A program made the translations under genes and the position numbers. Under the pieces are notes generated by a model. The model did no database searches, was not told the DNA's origin, and was given only the letters and a program-made list of their open reading frames with translations. DNA of 64,000 bases from Burkholderia sp. Nafp2/4-1b (GTDB lineage Bacteria; Pseudomonadota; Gammaproteobacteria; Burkholderiales; Burkholderiaceae), in contig NZ_ML058597.1 of assembly GCF_003635165.1 (NCBI RefSeq), positions 620,001 through 684,000 of the forward strand, in the 5' to 3' direction. Positions 43,142-51,675 of the stretch are shown here, piece by piece; position 1 is the stretch's first letter; every line of letters begins with the position of its first letter.

Positions 43142-44218
43142 ATGAGCGCTGCATTGAACGACGACCCGGTACACACGGCGACACCGTTGGGCGGATTGCT
43201 GTTGCCGCCCACGCTCGCGCCAGGCATCGCGCATAGCCATTTCAGCGTTCAAGGCGACGCCCGTCGCAGCTTCCATGCGTGGCAGGAGCGCATGAGTCCT
43301 GTCTACGACATCCGGCCTTCGTCGAAGCAAGCCGAAGATACGTTCGATGCATCGCTGTCCCGTTACACCATCGACAATCTGAGCCTCTTCGACTTTCACA
43401 CGGGGCCGAACCTGGCCGTGCGATCGTTGGGTCGGGTTTCGACCGAGAGCATTCGCGACATCACGTTCAGCGTATTTGTTGAAGGGCCGCCGGCCCGGTT
43501 CCTGGGCGGCAAACCGCGGTCCGACGTGCCGCACATGCCGCAACTGCCAAGTATCCTCGCGCTGGACATGGATCAACCGTGCACAGTCAGGAGCTTCCAT
43601 GGTCGGATACTTCTGCTTTTCGTGCCGCGCGCTTTGGTGGAAAAGTCATTCCCTGATGCAGCCTCCCTGCATGGCCGCTGGGTTCACGCGACCACCCCAC
43701 TGACGCGCATGCTGATCGAGCATGTGGTGGCGCTCAGGAGGCGCATCGTCGGACTGAGCAAGCAGGAAGCACATCAGTCTTTTCTCACTGCTGTAGATCT
43801 GATCGTTGCAGCTTTCAGCCGTCAAGCGGGTCTTGCCGGTGACGCTCGCGCCGCGGTACGCGCTGCTGTTTACGGGCAAGTGCGGCGGCATGTAGATGCA
43901 AATCTGCATGATCCGAATTTATCGCCTGACAGCGTATTGGCATCGCTACATCTGTCACGTGCCAGCGTGTATCGCCTGTTCGAGCATGAAGGCGGCCTGG
44001 CTGCCTATATCCGCAACCGCAGGCTGAGAATGGCGGCCGATGAACTGGTGCGCTTTCCGCATATGGCGGTACAGGACGTAGCCTCCGGGTTGGGTTTCAA
44101 TGATGCGTCGAGCTTTACGCGCGCATTTCGTCGGGCCTTCGACATCGCGCCGCGAGAATTGCACGAGTACGCATCGTTGCTCCAGCGCGGAAGTACCAAA
44201 CGGGCGCGCTTCACCTAG
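43142..44218 (+). CDS. AraC-family regulator
   Basis: A 358-residue regulator with the C-terminal AraC DNA-binding domain (about 250-345: SPDSVLASLHLSRASVYRLF; MAVQDVASGLGFNDASSFTR). The N-terminal 200 residues fit the AraC-binding-like domain (PF14525 type: FDASLSRYTIDNLSLFDFHT) that follows a TfdS/NitR-like pattern with no known ligand. Codon use looks less GC-rich than in the steroid genes, consistent with the foreign nature of this block. It is convergent with the acyltransferase gene, only 20 bases apart. Confidence 0.85.
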   Translation: MSAALNDDPVHTATPLGGLLLPPTLAPGIAHSHFSVQGDARRSFHAWQERMSPVYDIRPSSKQAEDTFDASLSRYTIDNLSLFDFHTGPNLAVRSLGRVSTESIRDITFSVFVEGPPARFLGGKPRSDVPHMPQLPSILALDMDQPCTVRSFHGRILLLFVPRALVEKSFPDAASLHGRWVHATTPLTRMLIEHVVALRRRIVGLSKQEAHQSFLTAVDLIVAAFSRQAGLAGDARAAVRAAVYGQVRRHVDANLHDPNLSPDSVLASLHLSRASVYRLFEHEGGLAAYIRNRRLRMAADELVRFPHMAVQDVASGLGFNDASSFTRAFRRAFDIAPRELHEYASLLQRGSTKRARFT

Positions 44219-44237
44219 AGGCAGTGTTGAACGTGTG

Positions 44238-45464
44238 TCACAGCACGGCCGTACGTTGCTCACGCGCGGTTTCGACCTCCCGGCGGAGCGCGCGCGGTGT
44301 GCTGCGCTTCGCGATGAACGGATGCTCGATGTAGCGGTAGGTCAGCAGCGCGCAGAAGACGGACACCAGCGCGCATGCGAGCGACAGCGCCCAGATGCTG
44401 GAGTCGTCGACGGAATTGATCGGGATCACGAACTTGTTGAATGCGCGGATGAGGATGTACACGATCACCATGTGGATCATGTAGATGCTGAAGCTGGCGG
44501 TGCCGAGCAACGCGAGCGGACGGGTCGTGAGCACGCCGTAGAACGTGTTCCCGCACGCGACGCAGAGGAACACGGGGAGCAGCGGCAGCGCGCCTTCGAG
44601 CGAATAGCGCTCGGTTGGGTAAGGGGCGGCGGCGAGAATCAGCAGCGCGACGGTGGCTGCGGATTTCGTGCCGAGCAGCGCGCGGATCGCGGGATGCCGC
44701 GCGCTCTCGAACGCGAGCGCGCCGAACGCGAACAGCAGGGCCATCCCGCCCGGCGGTCCGAACAGCGCGGCGCAGGTCGTGACGACCGCGAGCGCGATCA
44801 GCTTGCGCCATGCATGCGTGGCGACGAACCACGCGAGAAACGGAAGGGCGACGTAGAACCGCCATTCGTAGGCGAGCGTCCACCAGACGCCGCTCAGATA
44901 GCTGGTTTGCGCCGCGCCGTTGACCGGGAAGGCGCCGAACCAGCCGAGCGAGACGGCCTTGAGCAGTTCGACGAGCCGCGCGACCGGCGCGTCGACGACG
45001 TTGCCGGGAAACCAGTACAACGTGCATGCGACGATGACGATCGCGTAAAAGAGGTAGAGCGGCGCGAGACGCCGCACGCGCCCGACGAAGAAGGTTCGCA
45101 CGTCGAACGTGCCCTTGCACGCGCGTTCCCAGAACAGGAAGCCGGTGACCATGAAGAACATCGCGACCGGAATGGTGCCGAGATTGCGCAGGAAGTCGGA
45201 GGTGGCCCCCCAGACCCCGGTCGCCAGCAAGCCGATGTTGCATGCGAAGTGATGAAACACGACCGAGGTCGCGAGGATGCCGCGGAACCCGTCGAGGTTG
45301 TCATAGCGCATCGACAGCGACTTGTCGACGGCCGACCGGTAGAACGGTACGTGCCTGGCGGCGAGCCACGCAACGATCGCCACGGCCGCCAGGCAGGCCG
45401 GAAAGTAGAGTTCGTCGGGGGGCGGGGAAAACAGGGTATCCAGAGAGGGCGTAATCAGGTCCAC
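44238..45464 (-). CDS. Acyltransferase-3 (OafA/YrhL-like) membrane protein
   Basis: A 408-residue integral membrane O-acyltransferase with about ten helices. Family motifs are NLDGFRGILATSVVFHHF near residue 60, containing the conserved His, and FVGRVRRLAPLYLFY, the Arg-rich loop. It probably acetylates a surface sugar such as O-antigen or exopolysaccharide. The GTG start at 45464 places the first helix about 15 residues in, but has a weak ribosome-binding site; an ATG at 45608 would add about 48 residues without known domain content. The lone placement next to a toxin-antitoxin pair fits a serotype-conversion island. Confidence 0.8.
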   Translation of the reverse strand: MDLITPSLDTLFSPPPDELYFPACLAAVAIVAWLAARHVPFYRSAVDKSLSMRYDNLDGFRGILATSVVFHHFACNIGLLATGVWGATSDFLRNLGTIPVAMFFMVTGFLFWERACKGTFDVRTFFVGRVRRLAPLYLFYAIVIVACTLYWFPGNVVDAPVARLVELLKAVSLGWFGAFPVNGAAQTSYLSGVWWTLAYEWRFYVALPFLAWFVATHAWRKLIALAVVTTCAALFGPPGGMALLFAFGALAFESARHPAIRALLGTKSAATVALLILAAAPYPTERYSLEGALPLLPVFLCVACGNTFYGVLTTRPLALLGTASFSIYMIHMVIVYILIRAFNKFVIPINSVDDSSIWALSLACALVSVFCALLTYRYIEHPFIAKRSTPRALRREVETAREQRTAVL

Positions 45465-45711
45465 TGAAGGGCGTCTCGTGTCTTGGATCGCTTGGATCGG
45501 GATTTCAGGCACGGAGGGTCCGCGTCGAGGCAAGGTCTTCTGCGCGCTTCGTGCGGCGTTCGATCGCCGGTCTTGTGCATCGATGGTATCAAACGGTCGC
45601 GACTGCATGCCGTACAGAGATGCAACATGATGTTTCGACACGGCGTGCGTTGCCTGTACGTCAACGGATAAAAGGGCGCGGGGTGATCGAAACCGGCTCG
45701 AGGTAATCGTC

Positions 45712-45888
45712 GTGGCGCTCGTCTGGATCGCGCCGCTCCAGGCATTCGTGGCGATGATCAGCGGCACGGGCTGGCCGGTCGCGTCCGCGATTCTCGTCGC
45801 GGTGCTGGCTGTGATCGTACGGCGCGCGTCTGAATCGACGCCGCGGCGCGCCGGACCACGCGCGCCTGCCGGATCATCCCGGCAGTGA
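45712..45888 (+). CDS. Possible 58-residue membrane micro-protein or fragment
   Basis: A GTG-started frame encodes two hydrophobic stretches (VALVWIAPLQAFVAMISG; GWPVASAILVAVLAVIV) then a basic Pro-rich tail. The frame is open a further 50 bases upstream without an ATG, and no Shine-Dalgarno is seen, so it may be the end of a truncated membrane gene. Confidence 0.3.
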   Translation: MALVWIAPLQAFVAMISGTGWPVASAILVAVLAVIVRRASESTPRRAGPRAPAGSSRQ

Positions 45889-46053
45889 ATGGCCATTCGG
45901 CCGTCTTTTGCGCCGGTGCGATCCGACTTACCTTGTGCACCAGCAGTTCGACGCGTCGCGCCGGCCGCGCAGCGTGCACGCATTCGTGCGGCCCGTTGCC
46001 GCCGGCCAACGCCGACTCCATCCTCCATCCGGTCACATCGATGATAGCAATGC

Positions 46054-46081
46054 TTGCAATTCACCGCCGCAGCGCTATCAT
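46054..46081 (+). promoter_or_regulatory. fitAB promoter (-35 TTGCAA, -10 TATCAT)
   Basis: TTGCAA (46054-46059) and TATCAT (46076-46081) are spaced 16 bases, with the fitA start 27 bases beyond. The -10 box lies inside the palindrome at 46074-46088, so a bound antitoxin complex would block RNA polymerase. Confidence 0.55.
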
Positions 46082-46088
46082 TGATAGC
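46074..46088. promoter_or_regulatory. fitAB operator palindrome
   Basis: GCTATCA-T-TGATAGC is a perfect 7-base inverted repeat 19 bases before the fitA start. A further TGATAGC half-site lies at 46042-46048. FitA-type antitoxins bind such repeats to repress their own operon. Confidence 0.6.
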
Positions 46089-46107
46089 AACCTGTATGGA
46101 GGCAATC

Positions 46108-46344
46108 ATGGCAAATCTTCTGGTGCGTAACGTGGATGACAGTATCGTTCAGAGCCTGCGCGAGCAGGCCGCGGCCAACGGCCGGAGCGCCGAGGCCGAA
46201 CATCGGGCCATTCTGGCCGATGCGCTCGGCCGGCCGAAGCGACGGACATTCGCGCAGGTGCTGATGAGCATGCCGGATGTCGGCGAAGACGCGGATTTCC
46301 AACGTGTTCAGGATTCCGGCGAGGTCAGGCGTGTTTTTGATTGA
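46108..46344 (+). CDS. fitA: FitA-like ribbon-helix-helix antitoxin
   Basis: A 78-residue antitoxin. The N-terminal ribbon-helix-helix (MANLLVRNVDDSIVQSLREQ, then RSAEAEHRAILADAL) binds DNA and the C-terminal tail (GEDADFQRVQDSGEVRRVFD) would wrap the toxin. GGAGG lies six bases before the ATG. The coding region overlaps the toxin start by 14 bases, ensuring co-translation. Confidence 0.9.
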   Translation: MANLLVRNVDDSIVQSLREQAAANGRSAEAEHRAILADALGRPKRRTFAQVLMSMPDVGEDADFQRVQDSGEVRRVFD

Positions 46345-46747
46345 TACCAACGTCATCAGCGAGATCAGGAAGGGCAAGCGAACCAACCGCGGCGTGCGCG
46401 CGTTCTTCAGGCAGGCCGAGGCCGACGCGAGTCCGCTTTACCTGTCGGTCGTGACGGTGGCCGAACTGCGGCGCGGCGTCGACCTGATCCGGCATCGCGG
46501 CGATCACCCGCAGGCGTCGGCGCTCGAGGCGTGGATGGCGACGATCCTGGCCGGCTATGCGTCGAACATCCTGCCGGTCGATATCGAAACCAGCCAGATG
46601 TGGGGCCATTTGCGCGTGCCTGACCCGGCGCACGCACTCGACAAGCTGATCGCGGCCACCGCGCTGATCAACGATCTCACGGTCGTCACGCGCAATGTCG
46701 ACGATTTCGCCCGCACCGGCGTGCGGCTGCTGAACCCGTTCGACTGA
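46331..46747 (+). CDS. fitB: FitB-like PIN-domain toxin
   Basis: A 138-residue PIN-domain ribonuclease toxin. The acidic metal ligands are present: LIDTNVISEI at the start, VAELRRG near 40, HALDKLIAATA near 100 and TRNVDDFA near 120. It would cleave RNA when the antitoxin is lost. Within the overlap the GTG at 46331 is the best start, matching the family N-terminus. The pair probably stabilises the inserted block; VapBC naming is equally valid. Confidence 0.9.
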   Translation: MFLIDTNVISEIRKGKRTNRGVRAFFRQAEADASPLYLSVVTVAELRRGVDLIRHRGDHPQASALEAWMATILAGYASNILPVDIETSQMWGHLRVPDPAHALDKLIAATALINDLTVVTRNVDDFARTGVRLLNPFD

Positions 46748-46892
46748 CTTCGGTCGCCGCCATCGCGGCAACCTGCCGCCGCAGTCGGGCTTCCTTCGTG
46801 CGCCTTCTCGATCGCGCGCATCGCCAGCGTGCCGCCCGTGTCACCGGGCTTTAGTACGCATCCGAATCCACACGCCTTCCCAGCCGGTCTCG

Positions 46893-46931
46893 TCCCAAAA
46901 GACCCACCGGCTCTCGTCCCAACAGACGATG
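46893..46931 (+). promoter_or_regulatory. Tandem direct repeat upstream of hsaC
   Basis: TCCCAAAAGAC (46893-46903) and TCCCAACAGAC (46917-46927) repeat at a 24-base spacing within longer similar copies (46884-46903 and 46907-46927). The second copy extends to GATG at 46931 and matches the site at 31376-31390. A regulator binding two sites on one face of DNA is plausible. Confidence 0.5.
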
Positions 46932-46998
46932 TGACGCCATCCCCGACCGGCCAGAATCCTTTCACGAACAACGGATTCTGAACCTGGAGGAGGCCGAC

Positions 46999-47895
46999 AT
47001 GATCGATGTCCGTGCGCTCGGCTACGTCGTGGTCGAGGCGACCCGCGTCGATGCGTGGCGCCGCTACGCGCAAGACGTGCTGGGCATGCAGGCGCTCGAC
47101 GCGCCGGACGGCGCGCTGTACCTGAAGATGGACGAGCGCGATTTCCGCTACGTGATCGTCCCCGGTACGTTCGATCGCTATTTCGCGTCGGGCTGGGAGC
47201 TGCCCGACGGCGCCGCGTTCGACGCCGCACTGGCCGCACTGCAGCAGGCAGGCGTGGAAGCCGTGCGCGCCACGCGCGACGAAGCCGCGCTGCGCCGCGT
47301 GCAGGCGATGGCGTGGTGTACCGATCCGTCCGGCAACCGCCACGAACTCTACTGGGGCGCACGCTGCGACTTCCGCCGCTTCGTATCGCCGCTGGGCGTG
47401 GCGCGCTTCGTCACCGGCGACATGGGACTCGGCCACGCGGTGCTGCCCGCGCCGCAGTTCGACGCGACCGACGCATTCGTGCGCGGCGTGCTCGGCTTCG
47501 AGCTGTCCGACATCTACCGCGTGAAGTTCACGCCCGATCCCGCCGAACCCGAGAAGCGCATCCACTTCATGCACTGCCGCAACGCGCGCCATCACAGCCT
47601 CGCGCTGTTCGAGATGGCCGTGCCGTCGGGCTGCGTGCACGTGATGGCCGAAGTCGACTCGATGGACGAAGTCGGCCGCGCGCTGGACCGGGTCGCCGCG
47701 CACGACGTGAAGATGTCGGCGACGCTCGGCCGGCACTGCAACGACCAGATGATCTCGTTCTACATGAAGACCCCCGGCGGCTTCGATCTCGAATTCGGCT
47801 TCGGCGGCCTCACGGTCGACTGGTCGAAGCACGCGGTATTCGAGGCCACCAAGGTGAGCCAGTGGGGCCACGATTTCAGCATCGGATACCGGTAA
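46999..47895 (+). CDS. hsaC: HsaC-like extradiol dioxygenase
   Basis: A 298-residue type I two-domain extradiol dioxygenase. The iron ligands are visible in the C-terminal module: GLGHAVL (first His), HHSLALF (second His) and FDLEFGFG (Glu); ATLGRHCNDQMISFYMKTPG and GHDFSIG also match HsaC/BphC. It cleaves the catechol made by HsaA/HsaB (3,4-DHSA) next to the hydroxyls. The next enzyme, HsaD, is not adjacent here. GGAGG lies upstream. It opens the right steroid arm. Confidence 0.9.
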   Translation: MIDVRALGYVVVEATRVDAWRRYAQDVLGMQALDAPDGALYLKMDERDFRYVIVPGTFDRYFASGWELPDGAAFDAALAALQQAGVEAVRATRDEAALRRVQAMAWCTDPSGNRHELYWGARCDFRRFVSPLGVARFVTGDMGLGHAVLPAPQFDATDAFVRGVLGFELSDIYRVKFTPDPAEPEKRIHFMHCRNARHHSLALFEMAVPSGCVHVMAEVDSMDEVGRALDRVAAHDVKMSATLGRHCNDQMISFYMKTPGGFDLEFGFGGLTVDWSKHAVFEATKVSQWGHDFSIGYR

Positions 47896-47904
47896 GCCAG
47901 CACG

Positions 47905-48798
47905 ATGACGATGAAACCTCTCGACAAGACGATGTCCGCGCGCGACGTGGTCGCGCAACTCGCCGACGGCATGACGATCGGCATCGGCGGATGGGGGCCG
48001 CGGCGCAAGCCGATGGCGCTGGTGCGCGAGATCGCGCGCTCGAATCTGAAGGACCTGACGATCGTCGCGTACGGCGGCGCCGACATCGGCCTGCTGTGCG
48101 CTGCCGGCAAGGTGCGCAAGGCGGTGTTCGGCTTCGTGTCGCTCGACGTGATCCCGCTCGAACCGCATTTCCGGCGGGCCCGCGAACAGGGCCGCATCGA
48201 CGTGCTGGAGCTCGACGAAGGGATGCTGCAGCTCGGCCTGCGTGCGGCTGCCGCACGCCTGCCGTTCCTGCCGACGCGCGCCGGCCTCGGTACCGCGCTG
48301 CTCGATCACGCGCCGCAGCTGCGCACCGTGCAGTCGCCGTACGACGACGGCGAGACGCTGCTCGCGATGCCGGCGATCGAACTCGACGTCGCGCTGCTGC
48401 ACGCGAATGTGGCCGACCGCATGGGCAATACGCGCATCGATGGCCCCGATCCGTTCTTCGATGCCTGGATGGCGCGCGCCGCGCAGCGCTGCTACGTGTC
48501 GGCGGAGAAGGTCGACGCATCGCTCGCGACCGACGATCTCGACGCCGCGCGCCGCAACCCGTTCGAACGCTCGCTCGTCACGGGCGTCGTGCACGCAACG
48601 GGCGGCGCGCATCCGACGTCGTGCGGGCCCGACTACGGCTGGGACCTGCCGCACCTGCGCGCGTACTGCGCGAGCGCGGAAGACGATGCGAAGACGGCGG
48701 CGTACCTGCGCGACGTGGTCGGCCAGGACGAACGCCAGTACCTCGAAGGCGTCGGCGGCCTGTCGCACGTGACGACGCTGCCGTTGCCGATTCTGTAA
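47905..48798 (+). CDS. ipdA: IpdA-like CoA hydrolase subunit alpha
   Basis: A 297-residue class I CoA-transferase-like subunit (DGMTIGIGGWGPRRKPMALV; YGGADIGLLCAAGKVRKAVF; HANVADRMGNTRIDGPDP). With IpdB it forms the alpha/beta complex that hydrolytically opens ring C of COCHEA-CoA in the HIP pathway, not a CoA transfer. It starts ten bases after hsaC. Assignment relies on family and on the adjacent ipdB, ipdC and echA20 homologues. Confidence 0.85.
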   Translation: MTMKPLDKTMSARDVVAQLADGMTIGIGGWGPRRKPMALVREIARSNLKDLTIVAYGGADIGLLCAAGKVRKAVFGFVSLDVIPLEPHFRRAREQGRIDVLELDEGMLQLGLRAAAARLPFLPTRAGLGTALLDHAPQLRTVQSPYDDGETLLAMPAIELDVALLHANVADRMGNTRIDGPDPFFDAWMARAAQRCYVSAEKVDASLATDDLDAARRNPFERSLVTGVVHATGGAHPTSCGPDYGWDLPHLRAYCASAEDDAKTAAYLRDVVGQDERQYLEGVGGLSHVTTLPLPIL

Positions 48799-48808
48799 AG
48801 GAGCGCCT

Positions 48809-49606
48809 GTGAGCGAATCTCTCGACCATTCCCTCGCGGAACTGATGATCGTCGCGTCCGCACGACTCTGGCGCGACGACGGCGAAGTGCTGGCTACCGG
48901 CATCGGCACGGGCCCGCGCCTTGCGGCCGGCCTCGCACGGCTTGCGTACAACAACGGGCTGATGCTGACCGACGGCGAAGCGTATCTCGTCGAGGAGCCG
49001 ATCCCGCTTGGGGCGCGCCCCGACGGCTATCGCGTGAAGGCGAGCGGCTGGATGACCTACGAACGCGTGTTCGACTGCCTGTGGCACGGCCGCCGCCATG
49101 CGCTCGTGATGCCGACGCAGATCGACCGCTTCGGCCAGGCGAACATCTCCTGGCTCGGCGACGACTACGCGCGTCCGAAAACCCAGCTGCTCGGCGCGCG
49201 CGGCTTTCCCGGCAACTCGACGAACCACGCGAACTCGTTCTTCGTCAGCGGCCACGGCAAGCGCACGTTCGTCGACGGCGAAGTCGACATGGTCTGCACG
49301 GTCGGCTACAACCCGGCGCGCCGGCTGCCGGGCATGAAGACCTTCGTCGACCTGCGCAGCATCGTCACCGATCTGTGCGTGATGGATTTCGGCGGGCCGG
49401 ACCACGCGATCCGCGTGCGTTCGCTGCATCCGGGCGTGAGCTTCGACGAGGTGCAGGACGCGACCGGCTTCCAGCTGCTCGCGCATCCGGAACTCGGCAC
49501 GACGGCCGCGCCGAGCGCGGAAGACCTGCGCATCGTGCGTGCGCTCGACCCTCACAACCTGCGCGCGACGATCGTGCGCAACAATCCGGCGCCGCGCCGC
49601 GGATGA
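48809..49606 (+). CDS. ipdB: IpdB-like CoA hydrolase subunit beta
   Basis: A 265-residue beta subunit of the same complex (ATGIGTGPRLAAGLARLAYN; GNSTNHANSFFVSGHGKRTF; DGEVDMVCTVGYNPARRL). The GTG start has AAAGGAG six bases upstream. It ends by overlapping the in-frame ATG at 49603. Pairing with ipdA as separate genes ten bases apart is the standard layout. Confidence 0.85.
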   Translation: MSESLDHSLAELMIVASARLWRDDGEVLATGIGTGPRLAAGLARLAYNNGLMLTDGEAYLVEEPIPLGARPDGYRVKASGWMTYERVFDCLWHGRRHALVMPTQIDRFGQANISWLGDDYARPKTQLLGARGFPGNSTNHANSFFVSGHGKRTFVDGEVDMVCTVGYNPARRLPGMKTFVDLRSIVTDLCVMDFGGPDHAIRVRSLHPGVSFDEVQDATGFQLLAHPELGTTAAPSAEDLRIVRALDPHNLRATIVRNNPAPRRG

Positions 49607-49614
49607 GGTCCGAC

Positions 49615-50541
49615 ATGGAAGCGACCCAGATGACGTTCGGCGACGGTGTCGTCGATTACGCGGTCGAGGACGGCATCGCGACGATCACGATGAACCGCCC
49701 CGAGTATCACAACGCGCAGAACTCGAAGATGACGTATGCGCTCGACGCGGCGTTCCGGCGCGCCGCGCACGACGACGCGGTGAAAGCGATCGTGCTCGCG
49801 GGCGCCGGCAAGCATTTCTCGGCGGGGCACGACATCGGCACGCCGGGCCGCGACATCCACGAGTCGTTCGACCGCGCGTCGCTGTGGTACGACCACGTCG
49901 ACAAGGAAGGCGGCGAATTCCTCTATGCACGCGAGCAGGAGGTGTACCTCGGGATGTGCCGGCGCTGGCGCGATTTGCCGAAGCCGACCATCGCGATGGT
50001 GCAGGGCGCGTGCATCGCTGGCGGGCTGATGCTCGCGTGGGTGTGCGACCTGATCGTCGCGTCGGAGGATGCGTTCTTCGCGGATCCGGTCGTGCGGATG
50101 GGGATTCCGGGCGTCGAGTATTTCGCGCATGCGTACGAGCTGAACCCGCGCATCGCCAAGGAGTTCCTGTTCCTCGGCGAGCGGATGCCGGCCGAGCGCG
50201 CGTACCAGATGGGGATGGTCAACCGCGTGGTGCCGCGCGAGCGGCTGCGCGACGCGACCTACGCGATCGCCACGAAGATCGCGACGATGCCGCGCCTCGG
50301 CCTGGCGCTGACCAAGCAGGCGCTGAACCACGTCGAAGAACTGCAGGGCAAGCGCGCGGCGATGGATGCGGCGTTCGCGTGGCATCACTTCGCGCATGCG
50401 CACAACGAGCTCGTCAGCGGCGATCGCCTCGGCGGCTACGACGCGCGCAAGATGGCCAGCTCGCAGCGCAAGCCTGAGCCGCACGACGGCGCCGCACCGG
50501 CCGAACCCGTACCGGTGGCCGTCAACGGAGCCGCCGCATGA
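49615..50541 (+). CDS. Enoyl-CoA hydratase/isomerase family protein
   Basis: A 308-residue crotonase-fold protein (GIATITMNRPEYHNAQNSKM; GKHFSAGHDIGTPG; ACIAGGLMLAWVCDLIVASE). It has an insertion near residues 75-110 and a Pro/Glu-rich tail of about 25 residues, longer than typical hydratases. It sits between ipdB and ipdC and may hydrate an unsaturated CoA ester of the C/D rings or act as a hydrolase. It is not the EchA20 homologue, which is the gene at 51676. ATG at 49615 has GAGG six bases upstream. The stop overlaps ipdC (ATGA). Confidence 0.8.
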   Translation: MEATQMTFGDGVVDYAVEDGIATITMNRPEYHNAQNSKMTYALDAAFRRAAHDDAVKAIVLAGAGKHFSAGHDIGTPGRDIHESFDRASLWYDHVDKEGGEFLYAREQEVYLGMCRRWRDLPKPTIAMVQGACIAGGLMLAWVCDLIVASEDAFFADPVVRMGIPGVEYFAHAYELNPRIAKEFLFLGERMPAERAYQMGMVNRVVPRERLRDATYAIATKIATMPRLGLALTKQALNHVEELQGKRAAMDAAFAWHHFAHAHNELVSGDRLGGYDARKMASSQRKPEPHDGAAPAEPVPVAVNGAAA

Positions 50542-51650
50542 GCACGACGCTTGATGGCTCGCTTCACAGCCCGCTGCATACGCCGCTGTGCGACCTGCTC
50601 GGCTGCCGCTACCCGATCGTGCAGACCGCGATGGGGTGGGTGGCCGACGCGCGGCTCGTCGCGGCAACCGCGAACGCGGGCGGCTTCGGTTTCCTGGCCG
50701 GCGCGACGCTCGAGCCCGAACAGGTCGAGGCCGAGATCCTGAAGGTGAAGTCGCTGACCGACAAGCCGTTCGGGATCAACTTTCACATGTTCCAGAAGAA
50801 CGCCGCGCAGGTGGTCGATCTCGCGATCGCGCACCGGCTGCGCGCGGTCAGCTACGGCCGTGGGCCGGACGCGAAGACGATCCGCCGCTTCAAGGACGCC
50901 GGCATCGTCTGCATGCCGACCGTCGGCGCGCCGAAGCATGCGGCGAAGGCGGTCGAACTCGGCGCGGACATCGTGACGGTGCAGGGCGCGGAAGGCGGCG
51001 GCCACACGGGCGCGGTGCCGACCACGCTGCTGCTGCCGAAGGTGCTCGACGCGGTGCGCGTGCCGGTCGTCGCGGCCGGTGGGTTCTTCGACGGGCGCGG
51101 GCTGGCGGCCGCGCTCGCGTACGGCGCGGCCGGCATCGCGATGGGCACGCGTTTCCTGATGAGCGCCGAATCGCCGGTGCCGCGCGAAACACTCGAGCGG
51201 TACGTCGCGGTCGGCGACCCGGCGCGGATTCGCGTGTCGGACGCGCTCGACGGGCTGCCGCAACGGATGATCGACAACCCGTATCTGCTGAAGCTCGAAC
51301 GCTTTGGCCCGCTGCGCCGCACGTGGTTCGCGCTGAAGACGGCCGAAGCGTGGCGCCGCCAGAACGGGCTGAGCACGGGCGACATGCTGGGCCTCGCGAT
51401 CAAGGCGTTGCGCTCGCATGACTACACGGCGAGCCAGACGCTGATGGCGGCGAACGCGCCATTCCTGATCCAGCGCGCGATCGTCGAGGGCCGCCCGGAC
51501 GAAGGCGTGCTGCCGAGCGGCCAGGTGGCCGCGATGATCGGCGCGATCGAATCGTGCGACGCACTGATTGCACGGATCGTCGCGGAAGCCGGCGAGCGGC
51601 TGGACGCGCTGGCCGCCATGCGCGGCGCGGCAGCGACCCAGGCGGCTTGA
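50538..51650 (+). CDS. ipdC: IpdC-like flavin-dependent oxidoreductase
   Basis: A 370-residue nitronate-monooxygenase/2-nitropropane-dioxygenase-type FMN barrel (YPIVQTAMGWVADARLVAAT; GFLAGATLEPEQVEAEIL; VQGAEGGGHTG; VPVVAAGGFFDGRGLAAAL). In steroid degraders the homologue IpdC acts on the HIC-CoA/HIEC-CoA stage before ring D is opened. Location between ipdAB and echA20 supports this over a role in nitroalkane oxidation, the usual automatic name. Confidence 0.8.
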   Translation: MSTTLDGSLHSPLHTPLCDLLGCRYPIVQTAMGWVADARLVAATANAGGFGFLAGATLEPEQVEAEILKVKSLTDKPFGINFHMFQKNAAQVVDLAIAHRLRAVSYGRGPDAKTIRRFKDAGIVCMPTVGAPKHAAKAVELGADIVTVQGAEGGGHTGAVPTTLLLPKVLDAVRVPVVAAGGFFDGRGLAAALAYGAAGIAMGTRFLMSAESPVPRETLERYVAVGDPARIRVSDALDGLPQRMIDNPYLLKLERFGPLRRTWFALKTAEAWRRQNGLSTGDMLGLAIKALRSHDYTASQTLMAANAPFLIQRAIVEGRPDEGVLPSGQVAAMIGAIESCDALIARIVAEAGERLDALAAMRGAAATQAA

Positions 51651-51675
51651 AAAACATCACAGGGAGGCTTTGGAG

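Larger units (their letters stand above)
45465..46107. other. Intergenic region between acyltransferase and fitA
   Basis: About 640 bases. It holds a possible short membrane-protein ORF at 45712-45888 and, at the right end, the fitAB promoter and operator. No insertion-sequence ends were found. Confidence 0.4.

Noticed and set aside
44100..45467. 455-codon plus-strand frame antisense to the acyltransferase
   Set aside because: Composition is Arg/Glu/Asp/Gly-rich with no family motif, while the opposite strand encodes a clear multi-helix acyltransferase.
50538..51650. Nitronate monooxygenase as the function of the IpdC-like gene
   Set aside because: The fold allows it, but the gene lies between ipdB and echA20 homologues, where the steroid enzyme is expected.
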